In this document: positions 11,367 through 22,321 of the stretch, piece by piece
Position numbering within the stretch: position 1 is the first letter of the stretch
Layout: each line of letters opens with the position of its first letter
Source of the DNA: Cynocephalus volans
Lineage: Eukaryota; Chordata; Mammalia; Dermoptera; Cynocephalidae
Direction of reading: 5' to 3'
DNA: 64,000 nt
Assembly: GCF_027409185.1 (NCBI RefSeq)
Contig: NC_084469.1
Location: forward strand, 103,479,835-103,543,834
Notes under the pieces: generated by a model
The model's input: the letters and a program-made list of their open reading frames with translations, nothing else
Told to the model about the DNA's origin: nothing
The model's database searches: none
Position numbers and translations under genes: made by a program

Positions 11367-14300
11367 CTGAGGCACAGCTATAAGGAAAAGCTCGCACACA
11401 CAGCCCTGCCCACCACCCCACGGGAAAGGCTATGGCCTAATTTATTTATTTATTTATTTAAAGAGACCAGTAAGGGGATCTTAACCCTTGACGTGGTGTT
11501 GTCAGCACCACGCTCTCCCAAGTGAGCCATGGGCCGGCCCAGGCTACTGCCTAATTGAATACAATTTTTATTAACACATTTATTTATTTTTTATTTTTTT
11601 ATTTTATTTTTTTAAAGATGACCGGTAAGGGAATCTCAACCCTTGGCTTGGTGTTGTCAGCACCACGCTCAGCCAGTGAGCAAACCGGCCATCCCTATAT
11701 AGGATCCGAACCTGTGGCCTTGGTGTTATCAGCACCGCACTCTACCGAGTGAGCCACGGGCTGGCCTTATTAACACATTTAGAGACAAATTTTTGTGAAC
11801 AAGAAGTTAAATTGTGATAATGCACTATCTTTTAAAAACTGTAGTAAAATACCTACAACATAAAATTTACCATTTTAACCATTTCTGAGTGTGCAGTTCA
11901 GTGTACTAACATTGCTGTGCAGCCGTCACCAACATCACCTCCAGAACTTTCTCATCTTCCCAAAATGAAGCTCTGTCCTGATTAAACTAACTCCCCATCC
12001 CCCCTCTCCCCTACCCCTTGGCATGAAGCATCTTACTCTCTGCGGATTTGACAGCTCTAGGTAACTCACATAAGTGGATCACACAGTATTTGCCCTTTGT
12101 GACTGGCTTATTTCACTGAGCATAATGCCCTCGAGGTTCAGATTCTCCTTCCTTTTCATGGCCGAGTCATATTCTACCGTATGGATGGACCACACTGTGT
12201 CGATCCATCCATCTGCCGGTGGGCACTTGGATGGCTCCCACCTCTCGCTATTGTGAATCACGCTGCTGGGCACGTGGGGCATGAGTGTCTGTGTGTGTCC
12301 CTGCCTTTGTTTCCTTTGTGTGCCACCTAGGAGGGGAACTGCTGGACCTCATGGTAATGCTGTTTCTAATTTTTGAGGCCCACAATCCTGTCTCCCAGAG
12401 CAGCAGCACTGTCTTACCTTCCCACCAGTGGTGTGCGCGGCTTCCAAGTTGTCCCCAAAAGGATACTGCCTTTGATCACGCCTGGCTCACACTCGTAATC
12501 CCACTCAATTTTACTAATTTGGTGATAAAGTTGAGCCACATACCTATACAATGAGACAGAGAGAAAAGAAAGTTAGCCCAGCATTGACTTACCAGGAGCT
12601 GCGTGACTGAATCCAGAGACGTAGGCACACACTCAGCATGTGCACGCACACACACACACACACGCTCATGCAACGTACACGGCGGAAGGGATTTTGACTG
12701 TCGTATCTTCGTCAACTTCCCTCTCCTGTCTCTCGAGATCAGCCTCGATCTCCTTGAGCTCCTCCAGCTCCCTGGTGAGCTGAGTTGGGCAGATAGTTAA
12801 GGACCCCTGGCTTTGGAGAGAGGGCCGCCCACGTGCTAATACCAGCTGTGACAGGCCCAGGGCCCCCCGGCTCTGGGCTCGCTTTGTAGCGGAGCCTGAC
12901 CCGTTGGCGGGAAAGGATATAGGAGTTTGGCCTTGACCCGGGCGTCCTCCTCGCTGGCCTTCTGCAGCTCGGCTTCCAGCTGCTGCAGCTCGGTACCCCC
13001 CTGGTGTGCCTGCTTGTTGTTGTCCAGAAGGCTTTGGGCCACTTCTTTCTCCATGTCCAGGATCTCTGTATGGTGGGAGAGAAGGAGGCTCCCTAGGGTC
13101 TGTCCTTCCCCCAGGACAGCAGAGAAGAGGGTGGTCCCACCACTGCATCCACAACGAATATTCCCACTTCCCACCTGCAGCCCTGTTTCTAACCACCTAC
13201 CAGAGAGTTCTACCTGGAGCTCGCACAAGTATTTCTATTTTACCAAAGCACACTTAAATGCACCAGAAATAATAAAATCAGTCCTTCTTTGCACATCTAA
13301 TCTTAATTTTTTTTTTTTTTTTTTTTAAAGATGACCAGTAAGGGAATCTTAACCCTTGACTTGGTGTTGTCAGCACCACACTCTCCAAGTGAGCCACGTG
13401 CTGGCCCTCTAATCTTGGTTTATAACAGGAATATCTTATAGCAAGAAGCCTAAGACTTACTTTCCACATCCAGTTAGACATCCAAGACTCGCAGCTTCCC
13501 CTTTCTCCATCTAGTTCTAATCCTCGTCCTCCCCACCCCAATCTCCCTAACAGCCCCCCAGCTTTGCTTTGTTTTTGGAGGGCAGCTGGCGGGTATGGGG
13601 ATCCAAACCCTTGATCTTGGTGTTACAAGGCTGCGCTGTAACCAACCAGCTCCTCTCCCTCCCCCGCAGCTTTGGTCTCTCCCTAAGCCAATCCACCCAT
13701 CTTTTCTGCTCTCTGCCTCCAGAGTGGCTGCGTTAGAGGCCAGATGCAAAGTTGCTCCTCTGCTCAAAGACCTACCATGGCTCCCCAGTGTCTCCAGGAT
13801 AAAGTCCCGATCTCCCCTGGAATCTTTACCAGTCTTTCTCCCCAGCTTTCTACCCCACCATGTGCTTTTTTCTCTCTCATCATTCTTCAAACATGCCCCA
13901 GTTTTCACAGTCCTGGGCCCCAACTTCCTGCCCTGCGCTCCTGTCCCCAGAGCATGTCCACAGACAGCCTGCAAGGCCTCAGGCGGCTGGGCACTCTCCT
14001 GCTTCCAGGGCACAGCTGTGCTTCCAAGACAGACCTATCACATTGATTTTTTTTTTTTTTTTTGTCTTTTTCGTGACCGGCACTCAGCCAGGGAGTGCAC
14101 CGGCCAGTCCTATATAGGATCCGAACCCGCGGCGGGAGCGTCGCTGCACTCCCAGCGCCACACTCTCCCGAGTGCGCCACGGGCTCGGCCCTCACATTGA
14201 TTATTTATTGCTCGTCTTTCTTCTTTGAATCCAAGCCTGAATGTTATATTCACCATACATCTCCAGCACCTACCCAGGATAAACACACGTTGAACAAAAC

Positions 14301-17300
14301 ACCCAGAAACAGAATAAAAGAAAAAAATTCAAAAATTCAAACAAAACAAAACAAAACAAAAAACCCACTCAGAATGATCAAAAACATCTTAAGAAGGCTA
14401 CTGTGCTTTTTCCCAGAGAGTCAGAGAAATCTGCCAACTTAGAGAAGGCACAGATCAAAACACTTCCCAAAGGGCCCACATTTAAGTTTTTAAAAACTTA
14501 CAGTAAGTTAATTTTTAATCAAAGTATTACATGTATATGGTTGTGAAAACATAACCATACACACACCCCCTCTCCTGGCTCCCTACCCCTGTGAAGCAGC
14601 CACTTTCAACTTCTAGCTGTTTTCTCTGGCACTGACCTCCACATTTTTAAATAATTTGCTTATGCTGCTGTTTCTTCATCCGTCTGTTTTCGACGGTGGC
14701 CGCTGATTTCCTGCTGGGACAGCCGAGGGTCTGGCCGTCTCACACAGCCTTCCCACTCCTCCTCCGCCCACCCTCTTGATGGACAACTGAGTCTTCTTGG
14801 ATTCTTCCCCAGGGAATGATCTCTTCCTCAGGACGTCCATCGTAGGGTTCTGTGTGCTACATGCCATGGGATGATCTAAGAGCTCCTGCTCGGACATTCC
14901 CACCACAACCCTCTGGAGGGTGGTTTAACCCCTTCCCCATCGGAGAGAGGAAGAAGAGGCCCAAAGAGGCACATGGCTCCGAGGCTGGGATGTGAGCCGG
15001 ATCTGTTTGCCTCAAAGCCCAGCTCCCTAGAACACTGACTCTCAGTCTCCTAGGCCCCAAATCGATCCATTCTGCTAAAACCCAGGCAAGGCTGGGTCAT
15101 GCTATTTTTCTCCCCAAACCGTCAATGGAGGGGAGTTATGGGGACGGAGGAGGGGAGAGGACAGGGAGACCCTCCTGGGACATCACGTTTGAATAATGTC
15201 CAAACTCCTCCTGGGAGCTCACCAGGCCACTGCTGACCTGTCTTCTACTACTTCCTCTTGGTTCTCCAAGTTCATTCTCACCTCCCAGCCTCTGCACTTG
15301 TAGTCCACCCTGCCAGGAAGGTGTCCCCTTGAGCCATCCTGTCGCTAGCTCCATAGGCCCTTCCAGTCTCAACTCAGGGCTGGTCGGTTAGCTCAGATGA
15401 TTACAGTGTGGTGCTGTAATACCAAGGTCAAGGGTTTGGATTCCTGTACAGCCCCCCAAAAAAAGCCTCAACTCTAACGGCACTTCCACATAAAATGTAG
15501 AAAGGCATTAAAAACACTTGGCACTGAAGCTGCTGTGGAAAACTGACTGGTAGTTCCTCAAAAAATTAAACGTTGAATTACCACTGGAACCAGCAATTCC
15601 ATTTTGGGATATATACAAAAGAGAATTGAAAATAGTGTCTTAAAGAGATATGAGTACATCCATGTTCACAGCAGCATGATTCACAATAGCCAAAATATGG
15701 AGGCCGCCCAAGTGTCCATCGACAGACGGATGGACAGTGTGGTCCCCTCCATACAATGGAATGATTCAGCTTTAAAAAGGAGGAAAATCCTGACACGTGC
15801 TACAACATAGATGAGTCTTGAGGACATTGCGCTCAGTGAAATAAGCCAGACACAAAAGGACAAATACTGTGTGATTCCACTTACAGGAGGCCCCTATGGT
15901 CGTCAGATCCACAGAGACAGAAAGTAGCATTGGGGGTGCCAGGGGCCGGGGAGTGAGTGTTTAATGGGGACAGTTTCAGTTTGGGAAGCAGAGAAAGTCC
16001 TGGAGAGGGATTGTGGTGACAGCTGCACAGCAACATGAATATACTTCATACCACTGAACCATGTACCTAAAAATCGCTGCAATAGTCAGTCTCATGTCTA
16101 TTTTACCACAATAAAAAAATAATTTAGTAGCCTTAAAATAAGCAATCAAACAAATCCTGGCACAGGGAACAGCGGCTATGACGGCACCAACTGTGAGAGC
16201 CTCATCTCCATGAATCTCACATCAATCCAGCAAGGAGTGCTGTGAGCAGGGCCGGCCCGTGGCTCACTTCCCCACGGCCACGGGTTGGGATCCCTATATA
16301 GGGATGGCCGGTGGCTCACTTGGGAGAGCGTGGTGCTGACAACACCAAGTCAAGGGTTAGGATCCCCTTACATCATCTTTTTTTTTTTTTTTTTTTTTAA
16401 AAAAAAGGAGTGCTGTGAGCAGCTCCATTTCACAGATGAGGAAACTAAGGCTTGGTGAGGGAAGCCACTGGACTGGGACCACAGGGCTCATGAATTAACA
16501 GCTGAAATCCAGGTTGGAGGCTCTGGTGGGTTCTTCTCACCTGCAGAGAGGCTGGATCTATACCCTCTGTCTAGGTTAAGATATGAAGGTCCTTCAGAAA
16601 GTTCATGGAAAGTACATATCATCTTTCAATTATATTTTACCACGATGTTTTTGAAGTACCTTCATATTTATTAGCAGAGCTTTTCCCCCCCTTTACCTTT
16701 AGGTAAGCCTGACCTTCGATGGCATCTTGGATCCAATGACAATCGTACAATTTGTCCAGGGTTCTCTGTGTGATGTGCGAGGTACTGACCGCATCAGTTT
16801 ACTTAACCTTCACCACGCCCTCCCTCCTCACCTCTTTCAGGTTTCTGCTTCAACATCTCTTGCAGAAGGCCTTCGCTGACTCGCCCCCAAAGCTTCAGCA
16901 CTCCTCCTTATACAGTGCAGTTGTTCTCCTTCGCCCATCACCTCCTGCCATATTTTCTTGTGTGTCCTGTCCCCTCCTCCCCAGTAATATGCCAGCCCCC
17001 CCCAAAGGCAGGGTTTTTGTCCCTGCGGCCACCCAGGGCCTAGCACGCAGCAGGTGCTCCATAAAACATCTGATCGACCTCAAGAGGAAGAGATGGACTG
17101 TTGTTACAACCATGTGACAGCGAAGGAAACCGAGGCCCAGAGAGGTTAAGAAACTCACCCCAAATCTCACAGCTGGGAAGTGCTGGGATTCGAACGCGGC
17201 GCTTTGACTCCTGAGCCCCAATTCAAACCCTGAGTCCCCCAGCTCCTGCTCACGGAGCGCTCAGAAGGGGCCAGGCCCTGCGGGCTCCTATACTTACCGC

Positions 17301-17622
17301 TAAACCATGTCATGAAGCCCATTTCACGGGTGGGGAGACTGAGGCCCAGAGGGGACAGCGCCCACCTGGCGGTCCCACGGGGGGACAGGGCAAGGGACAG
17401 GGCAGCCCCGCAGGGAGGGGGTTCCCAGGCAGGCCCGGCCGCGTCCTCGCTCCGGCCCTCACCTTGCAGCCGCTGCCCGGCCTCGTCCTGCGTCTCCAGC
17501 AGCCGCTCCACTACCTGCTCGTGGCGCCCCAGCAGCCGCCGCCGCTGCCCCTCGGCCCGGTTGGCCCCCAGCAGGCTCAGCAGCCCCCGGCTCAACTCCT
17601 CCAAGTCACGGAAGGCCGCCAT
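11260..17622 (-). CDS. SPC24: SPC24, NDC80 kinetochore complex subunit (complete)
   Basis: Spc24 pairs with Spc25 at the inner end of the NDC80 complex and binds CENP-T and the Mis12 complex, joining centromeres to spindle microtubules. Coding exons in transcription order: 17463-17622, 12921-13065, 12679-12783, 12467-12543, 11260-11366. They join in frame to 197 residues, the human length. Visible: start MAAFRDLEEL; a helical, Glu/Gln/Leu-rich coiled-coil region (about 30-130); then the globular RWD-type end holding IEWDYECEPG and finishing LWSLVDTEW. Intron 2 is a U12-type AT-AC intron; the others are GT-AG. The start is fixed by matching the human N-terminus; an in-frame ATG 54 bases upstream (17674-17676) would add 18 residues. 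The CCAAT-rich promoter fits a cell-cycle gene. Identity is near certain; exon joins are manual. Confidence 0.96.
11440..11540 (-). mobile_element. SINE, single dimer-type unit
   Basis: Right-hand tRNA-like unit of the dimer type with a (TTTA)n tail, in SPC24 intron 4. Confidence 0.85.
11583..11766 (-). mobile_element. tRNA-Ile SINE dimer
   Basis: Both units present. Flanked by a perfect 15-base duplication TTATTAACACATTTA (11568-11582 and 11767-11781), indicating a young insertion. In SPC24 intron 4. Confidence 0.93.
11825..12380 (-). mobile_element. Truncated L1 3' end, reverse
   Basis: The same L1M 3' end as at 4010, inverted (TGACTGGCTTATTTCACTGA, CCATCCATCTGCC). Inside SPC24 intron 4. 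Confidence 0.82.
12467..12543 (-). CDS. SPC24: SPC24 coding exon 4
   Basis: A 77-base exon, (G)TATGTGGCT.. to ..GGC A. Codes YVAQLYHQIS then KIEWDYECEPGVIKG. Acceptor TTGTATAG, donor GTATCC. Confidence 0.94.
12647..12663. repeat. (CA)n microsatellite, (UG)n in SPC24 pre-mRNA
   Basis: A 17-base CA tract starting about 15 bases downstream of the SPC24 exon 3 donor on the transcribed strand. Confidence 0.9.
12679..12783 (-). CDS. SPC24: SPC24 coding exon 3
   Basis: A 105-base exon starting T CAG CTC ACC (LQLT) and ending KIPSA + GT; donor GTACGT at 12678-12673. Joined to exon 4 it gives AVYVAQLYH. Confidence 0.94.
12784..12920 (-). other. SPC24: SPC24 intron 2, U12-type AT-AC intron
   Basis: A 137-base intron. 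On the transcribed strand it begins ATATCCTTT and ends CCCAAC, with TCCTTAAC (12796-12803) as branch-point motif about 13 bases before the 3' end. These are the minor-spliceosome consensus elements. Only this choice of ends keeps the frame and gives KLLQLTRELEE. Confidence 0.93.
12921..13065 (-). CDS. SPC24: SPC24 coding exon 2
   Basis: A 145-base exon coding EILDMEKEVAQSLL through KAKL and ending CT of a split Leu codon. Acceptor ACCATACAG; the donor is the U12-type ATATCC. Confidence 0.95.
13305..13407 (-). mobile_element. SINE, single dimer-type unit
   Basis: Poly(T) then one unit. Flanked by TCTAATCTT (13296-13304 and 13408-13416). SPC24 intron 1. Confidence 0.9.
13566..13652 (-). mobile_element. 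tRNA-Ile SINE monomer
   Basis: Reverse, somewhat diverged copy in SPC24 intron 1, with a weak A box. Confidence 0.8.
14049..14191 (-). mobile_element. GC-rich variant SINE
   Basis: Starts like the dimer (reverse GGGCTCGGCCC) but has a GCGACGCTCCCGCCGCGGG-type core, the TCCTATATAGGA linker and a shortened second unit ending GTGCCGGTCACGAAAAAGAC. Flanked by TCACATTGATT (14038-14048 and 14192-14202). Confidence 0.88.
15376..15466 (+). mobile_element. tRNA-Ile SINE monomer
   Basis: Forward copy with A tail, flanked by CTCAACTC (15368-15375 and 15467-15474). SPC24 intron 1. Confidence 0.88.
15495..16130 (+). mobile_element. Truncated L1 3' end
   Basis: L1M-type 3' end like that at 4010; contains CCAAGTGTCCATCGACAGAC and ends in an A-rich tail. 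SPC24 intron 1, antisense to the gene. Confidence 0.85.
16250..16404 (+). mobile_element. tRNA-Ile SINE dimer
   Basis: Forward dimer with an internal deletion in the first unit and a long T/A-rich tail. Perfect 18-base duplication AAGGAGTGCTGTGAGCAG (16232-16249 and 16405-16422). Confidence 0.93.
16800..17220. mobile_element. L2 and MIR remnants in SPC24 intron 1
   Basis: 16800-17060 resembles the L2 3' part (forward); 17110-17220 resembles MIR (GAGGCCCAGAGAGGTTAAG and the TGGGATTCGAAC segment). Confidence 0.5.
17463..17622 (-). CDS. SPC24: SPC24 coding exon 1
   Basis: ATG at 17620-17622; 53 codons MAAFRDLEELSRG to EAGQRLQ plus one base, then donor GTGAGG. The GC-rich setting matches a CpG promoter. 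Confidence 0.95.
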
Positions 17623-17639
17623 GACTACGCCAGGGCCAA

Positions 17640-17930
17640 ACCCGCGCAAATTTGACTGCCCGGGGGGCCCTCCCACTTCCCGGAGAGACCCATTTCCATT
17701 GGCTTGCTCCTCCGTCAGTTATTAGCAATAGCCAATAGGCTTTGGAGAGAATCGACGGAGGGGAGCGCCTCGCGATTGGACTGGTGCGTCTGCGCCGGAT
17801 CCTCCGTCAGTCATCAGCCATGACCAATCGGCGCAGGGAGGGGGCGTCTCCGGGAGGCCTGCCTGATGCGCCTGCGCAGGCTGGTAGGCGGCTACGCGAG
17901 TGTGAAGGTGTTTGTTCCTCCATAGTTGGA
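17640..17930 (-). promoter_or_regulatory. SPC24: SPC24 promoter with four CCAAT boxes
   Basis: GC-rich sequence directly upstream of the start. CCAAT boxes in either orientation lie at 17698-17702, 17732-17736, 17775-17779 and 17824-17828. An E2F-like TTTGCGCG (reverse, 17643-17650) lies about 20 bases before the start codon. NF-Y plus E2F-type sites are typical of mitotic genes; their use here is inferred. Two boxes lie in a 32-base near-repeat (17708-17739 and 17800-17831, 26 of 32 identical). Confidence 0.7.
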
Positions 17931-18084
17931 GCTCCTGCTGCGTGCAGGGCGCGGTTCTGGGGTCGAAGCAGTGAACGGCTTCTCGTGGAGCTGACATTCT
18001 ACAGTGTGTGCGTGGGATGCACGCAACAGAAGCAACAAATAAATTCTGTAAGAGACCGCATAGCAAAATGGAATCTGCGGCCAC

Positions 18085-18270
18085 ATTTATTTGGTTCGAA
18101 TCGCAGCTTTGCCACTTACTAGCTGTGTTACCTTGGGCAAGTTACTCCACCTCTCTGTGTCTCACTTTTCTCCTCAGTAAAATGAGGGTCGTAATAGTGC
18201 TTACCTCAGGGTTGGTGTGAGGATTAAATGAGGTTGGTGCCTGGTATTCAGTAAGTGCCATATAAGTTTA
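18085..18270 (+). mobile_element. MIR SINE
   Basis: MIR core: GCCACTTACTAGCTGTGTTA, CTTGGGCAAGTTACT, AATGAGGGTCGTAATAGTGC, GAGGATTAAATGAG. Confidence 0.8.
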
Positions 18271-19169
18271 TAGTGAAACATACATGGTATGCTAGCAGGT
18301 GAGCTGCAGAAGGTGCCAGAGGCCACACTATGTGAGGGGTTACGGCAGAGGAAAGACAAACTGCACACTTTGGTGACACGTCCCTCAAACGGCATGGGAA
18401 GGTGTCAGTTTGGCGGGTCATGATCAGCATTTTCTACAAAATAGAATAGGAAAAAATCAGTGCATGTGTACGGAAAGTTAAGTATTGTTCTGGGAGACTC
18501 TGAACTCTTCATACTGGATGTGGCAGATGGTATTTTTGAATAATGGCTACTGAAATAGTTCCAACCTTGCCATTCCCCATGAAGAGGCAAACTCTGATTC
18601 CCCTCCTCTTAAGACTGAGCAGGACTTTGTGCAATGAATATGATGTGGCAGAAAGGGCACTGTGTGACTTTTAAGGATACATCTTTTGCATCTCTCTCTC
18701 TGTCTCTCTTTGGGATACCCTCCCTTGGAGTCCAGCTACCATGTTGTGAGGAAGCCCGGGCCAGGTAAAGAGTGTCCCAGATAAGTTCCTAGCCAAAGCC
18801 CAGAGGCAACCACAAGATGAGAAGGAATGAGCCCTCAGATGATTCCAGAACTCAGCCTTCAAGTCATCCCATAGGAGCAGAGATGAGCTGTCCCCACCAA
18901 GCCCTGCCCAAACTGCAGATTTGTGAGCAACATACATGCTGTTGTTTAAAGCCAGTAAATTTGGGGGTAATAGGTTACACAGCTATAACACCTGTATCAC
19001 TGGGTCACATACGAAATTTGTATCTGACTGCACATTAGTTACATAAAAATCATCGAAGGTCACTGCTGTAGTGGCGAGACTTCACAATAAGCAGAGAAAC
19101 GAACAAGATCGTTTGAGACAAGAACACCTGCTAACAGGCAATAATACAGGGTCATAGGATAGAGTCATT

Positions 19170-19800
19170 GGAGTTGGGGGGGAGTTAAGAAAGTGATTTT
19201 AGGTTAGATGATCAGAGACAGCCTCCCTGAGCAGAGGATACATGAGTGATGGAAATATGTTGGGAAACAAAGTGCTAGGCAGAGGAAAGAGCAAGTGCAA
19301 AGGTCCTGAGGTGGGAAAAAGTTTAATTTGTTTGAGGAATAGCAAGGAGGCCAGCTGGCTGGACAGGACTGAGTGAGGCAGTTGCCAGGGAGGTAAGGAC
19401 TTAATTCTGGTTTAACAGGAAGCATTGGGAACATTGAGTAGGGGAGGACTATGGTGTGGACTGGCTCCAGATCTTCCCAAGTCAAGAGAACTTCCGGATG
19501 GACTGGATGTGCAGAATGAGGAAGAGAAGGGGCTTGTAGGATACCTCCTGGGTGTTAGGCCCCAACACCTGGATGGGTAATGGCTGTAGAGGCTGGGTCG
19601 GGAAGGACCAGGACAGGACCAGGCTTGGAGATAAGGGACTGCACTGGGAAGTCCCAATGCCTGGGGGCCGGCCACGTGGAGCTATCAAGAAGGTAGACAC
19701 TTGGTTGTATGAGTCTGCTGAGACATTTGGACAGGGGATAAAAATCCCAGAGTCATCAGGGTACAGCTGAAACCTGATGCCACCACCCTGGGGGGATTAT
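19170..19800 (-). mobile_element. Old L2 fragment
   Basis: Shares GCAAAGGTCCTGAGG and AGCAAGGAGGCCAGCTGGC segments with the copies near 360, 26010 and 61450; reverse L2 orientation inferred. Confidence 0.5.
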
Positions 19801-19852
19801 GGAGAGGTGGAACTCCAAGGACCAAGTTTTGAAACCCTCCAACTATAGAAGT

Positions 19853-20144
19853 TGTTGAAAGAAAGTGAGCTGAAACGCCAGGTACTGATCAAACTTTATT
19901 AAAGGAAAAGCATCTGCCAGGCTGTACTCAAAATGGAGGGCAGCAGCCAGGGCTGACCTCACAGTGGAGAGCAGCACGAGGCATATAGGCTGTAGGGAAG
20001 GCTGACTAATCAGGGAGGGGTTTGGTGCTGGTGTGGAGGAATTTCTATTTCTCAGAAACCATGAGGTTTCTCCTAAGGGAAAGGCTGGCAGCCATTTTGT
20101 GCTCAGTGTGTGTAAAATGGCGCTGGTCACATCCAAGATCCATC
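19853..20144 (-). mobile_element. Solo LTR-like segment
   Basis: Read in reverse it has TG..CA ends, a TATATGCC TATA-like site and an AATAAAGTTTGATCAG poly(A) region, the layout of a retroviral LTR. No clear target duplication and no internal genes. Confidence 0.45.
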
Positions 20145-20299
20145 AGTTGTAGAAAAGAGAAAGCCACAAAACAGAGAAGGCTCAGCTAGGGAGGGAGGAA
20201 AAAGCCACCATGGAGCCATCAGAAATGAGACCATCACTGACCATCAGGATTCTGAATGGCTTCTGGCCACCTTCCCCCCCTCAGAGCTTATATTGTGAG

Positions 20300-20830
20300 A
20301 CTGTTGGAGTGAGCAGGACTGAAGCCATGTTGGGACCTAAAACCACATCGGCTCTAAAAGATTTTAAAAGAACATGGTTTTTTTCTTGGCATGCATTTCT
20401 CTGAGTTCCCTCTTTTCCCATGGGTATCTGATAATTTGAACCTTGGTTATGGGGCAAGATGACATTATTTACATGAATTTAAAGTTGTTTTCCAGCCAGC
20501 CCGAAGCTGCGGACTTGCACGTACTACCCAGACCCTGAGATAACAGCAACGATGGGAGCAGAATCCAGACGGAGTCTTGGCGAGACTTTGCACCTGAGAC
20601 CTTGCAGGAAGCCCTCGCAGTTCACATCCCCCTCCCTCCTGCTTTTCATTTCCCACCTTCCATTCCCTCATCCTCCTCTTTAAAGCCCCCTCAGTAAACC
20701 TGAATCTTTGAGATGGGTTTAGTCTGGCCACTCTCTTTCAGGTTTACTGGAGAGGTGAGTTAGCCCAACATGTCTCCTCGGGTCACCAGTGTTCCTGAAT
20801 AAAAGCCAACTTCCACTTTTACTGACATTT
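20300..20830 (+). mobile_element. LTR-like segment
   Basis: Forward segment with a CTTTAAAGCCCCCTCAGTAA promoter/leader-like stretch and AATAAAAGCC near 20799. Resembles an endogenous-retrovirus LTR; boundaries and family unknown, no coding sequence. Confidence 0.4.
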
Positions 20831-21654
20831 GGCTTTTGGTTGGTGTGCTCTTGTCTGGGGGCGGGCAGCCAGGCCTGTGAGTTTGATATCAGTTTGGGGG
20901 AGCCTCAGCCAGGAGATAAGTGTGCCCTGTAACAAGACAGGAGTTGCCAAGACCCCAGGGGAGGCTCATGTTTTTATATTTTAAAAATGATCATGTAGAT
21001 GGAGACAGCCTTACAACTAATGTATTTAGCTTTTCCTGGGTCATAGATCCTTTTGAAATGCTAGGAAAGCAATGACAGGCTCTTCTTTTTGGGTTTTGTG
21101 CAGCTTTGGGGAGGTCCTACACCCCAGAAGGCCCTCCCCAGATTTTCAGGCTAAGAATCAGCCCAGCCTTAGAACAGCATGGTCTCACGGAGCAGGTAGC
21201 ACATACAGGAATGATGCCTCCTTAGATGATTCCTGCAGAAATATGAGCATAGAACCAACTCCTCAGAGTCAGTGCTGAGCGTTCAGTGCTGAGATTGATC
21301 TGTCACCCTTCGGTGGCTGAGAACACGGCTTCTGGAATCAGCTGTGTGGCCTTCTACAGGGAAGTCACCTTTTCTTTGCCTAAATGCAGTGAATTACGTA
21401 ATAATGCAGAGTGCAGTGAAGAGGAGATAACTTGGGTTCAGTTTCTGACTCTGTAGTTTACCTGTGACCTTGGCAGGTGCTTGCCATTTCTAAGCCACAG
21501 CAGCTAAAGATAGCCCTCTCTTGTCAGCTGGGGCCAGATGTCCAAGAGATAAGGCATTCCAGATTGTGCAACCCAAACCTGACAGGTACAAAGGTTCCTT
21601 TCACAATAGGTCACTCACCTTCCTTCCAAAAAGTAAAGTGAGACCCACCTCCCT

Positions 21655-22310
21655 GCCATTGAGATGGCTAATATCCAAAACAAACAGGCAAACCAAAAAC
21701 ACCAGAAAATGACAAGAACTGTGGGTGGAAACGTACAACGTACTGCTGCTATGTAAAACAGTACGGCAGTTCCCCCAAATATTAAAAATAGAATTACCAT
21801 TTCAGCAGTTCCACTTCTGGGTGTAGACCCGAAAGAATTGAAAGCAGGGACTCAAACAGATGTTTCTACACCCATGAGCCCAGCAGCACGATTCACGGCA
21901 GCCAAAAGATAGAAACAACCCAAGTGTCCATTGATGGATGAATGGATCAACACGGTGTGGACTGTTCATACAATGGAATACGATTCAGCCCTGAAAAAGA
22001 AGGAAATCCTGGCACACGCTACAACATCGAGGAACCTGGAGGACATTATGCTCAGTGAAATAAGCCAGACACGATAGGACAGATACTGTGTGATCCACTT
22101 ATAGGAGGTCCCTAGAGTCATCAAATTTATAGAGACAGAAATAGAACGGTGGGTGCCAGAGGCTGGGGATGGGGATGGGGAATTTGTGCTTAACGGGGAC
22201 AGAGTGTCAGTTTGGGAAGATGAGAAAGTTCTGGAGATGATGGTGGTGATGACTGCACAACACTGTGAATGTGCTTAACGCTGCTGAGCTGTGCGCTTAA
22301 AAAAGGTGAA
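21655..22310 (+). mobile_element. Truncated L1 3' end
   Basis: L1M-type 3' end: GAGATGGCTAATATCCAAAA, GTGTAGACCCGAAAGAATTG, CAACCCAAGTGTCC, GAAATAAGCCAGACACGATA. Confidence 0.85.
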
Positions 22311-22321
22311 GATGCAGATTT

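Noticed and set aside
12666-12680. Apparent early stop in SPC24 after VYVA
   Set aside because: The stop lies beyond the donor GTACGT; exon 4 at 12467-12543 continues the protein, giving full length.
19853-20830. Intact endogenous retrovirus between SPC24 and KANK2
   Set aside because: Two LTR-like segments differ in sequence and orientation, and there is no gag, pol or env frame between them.
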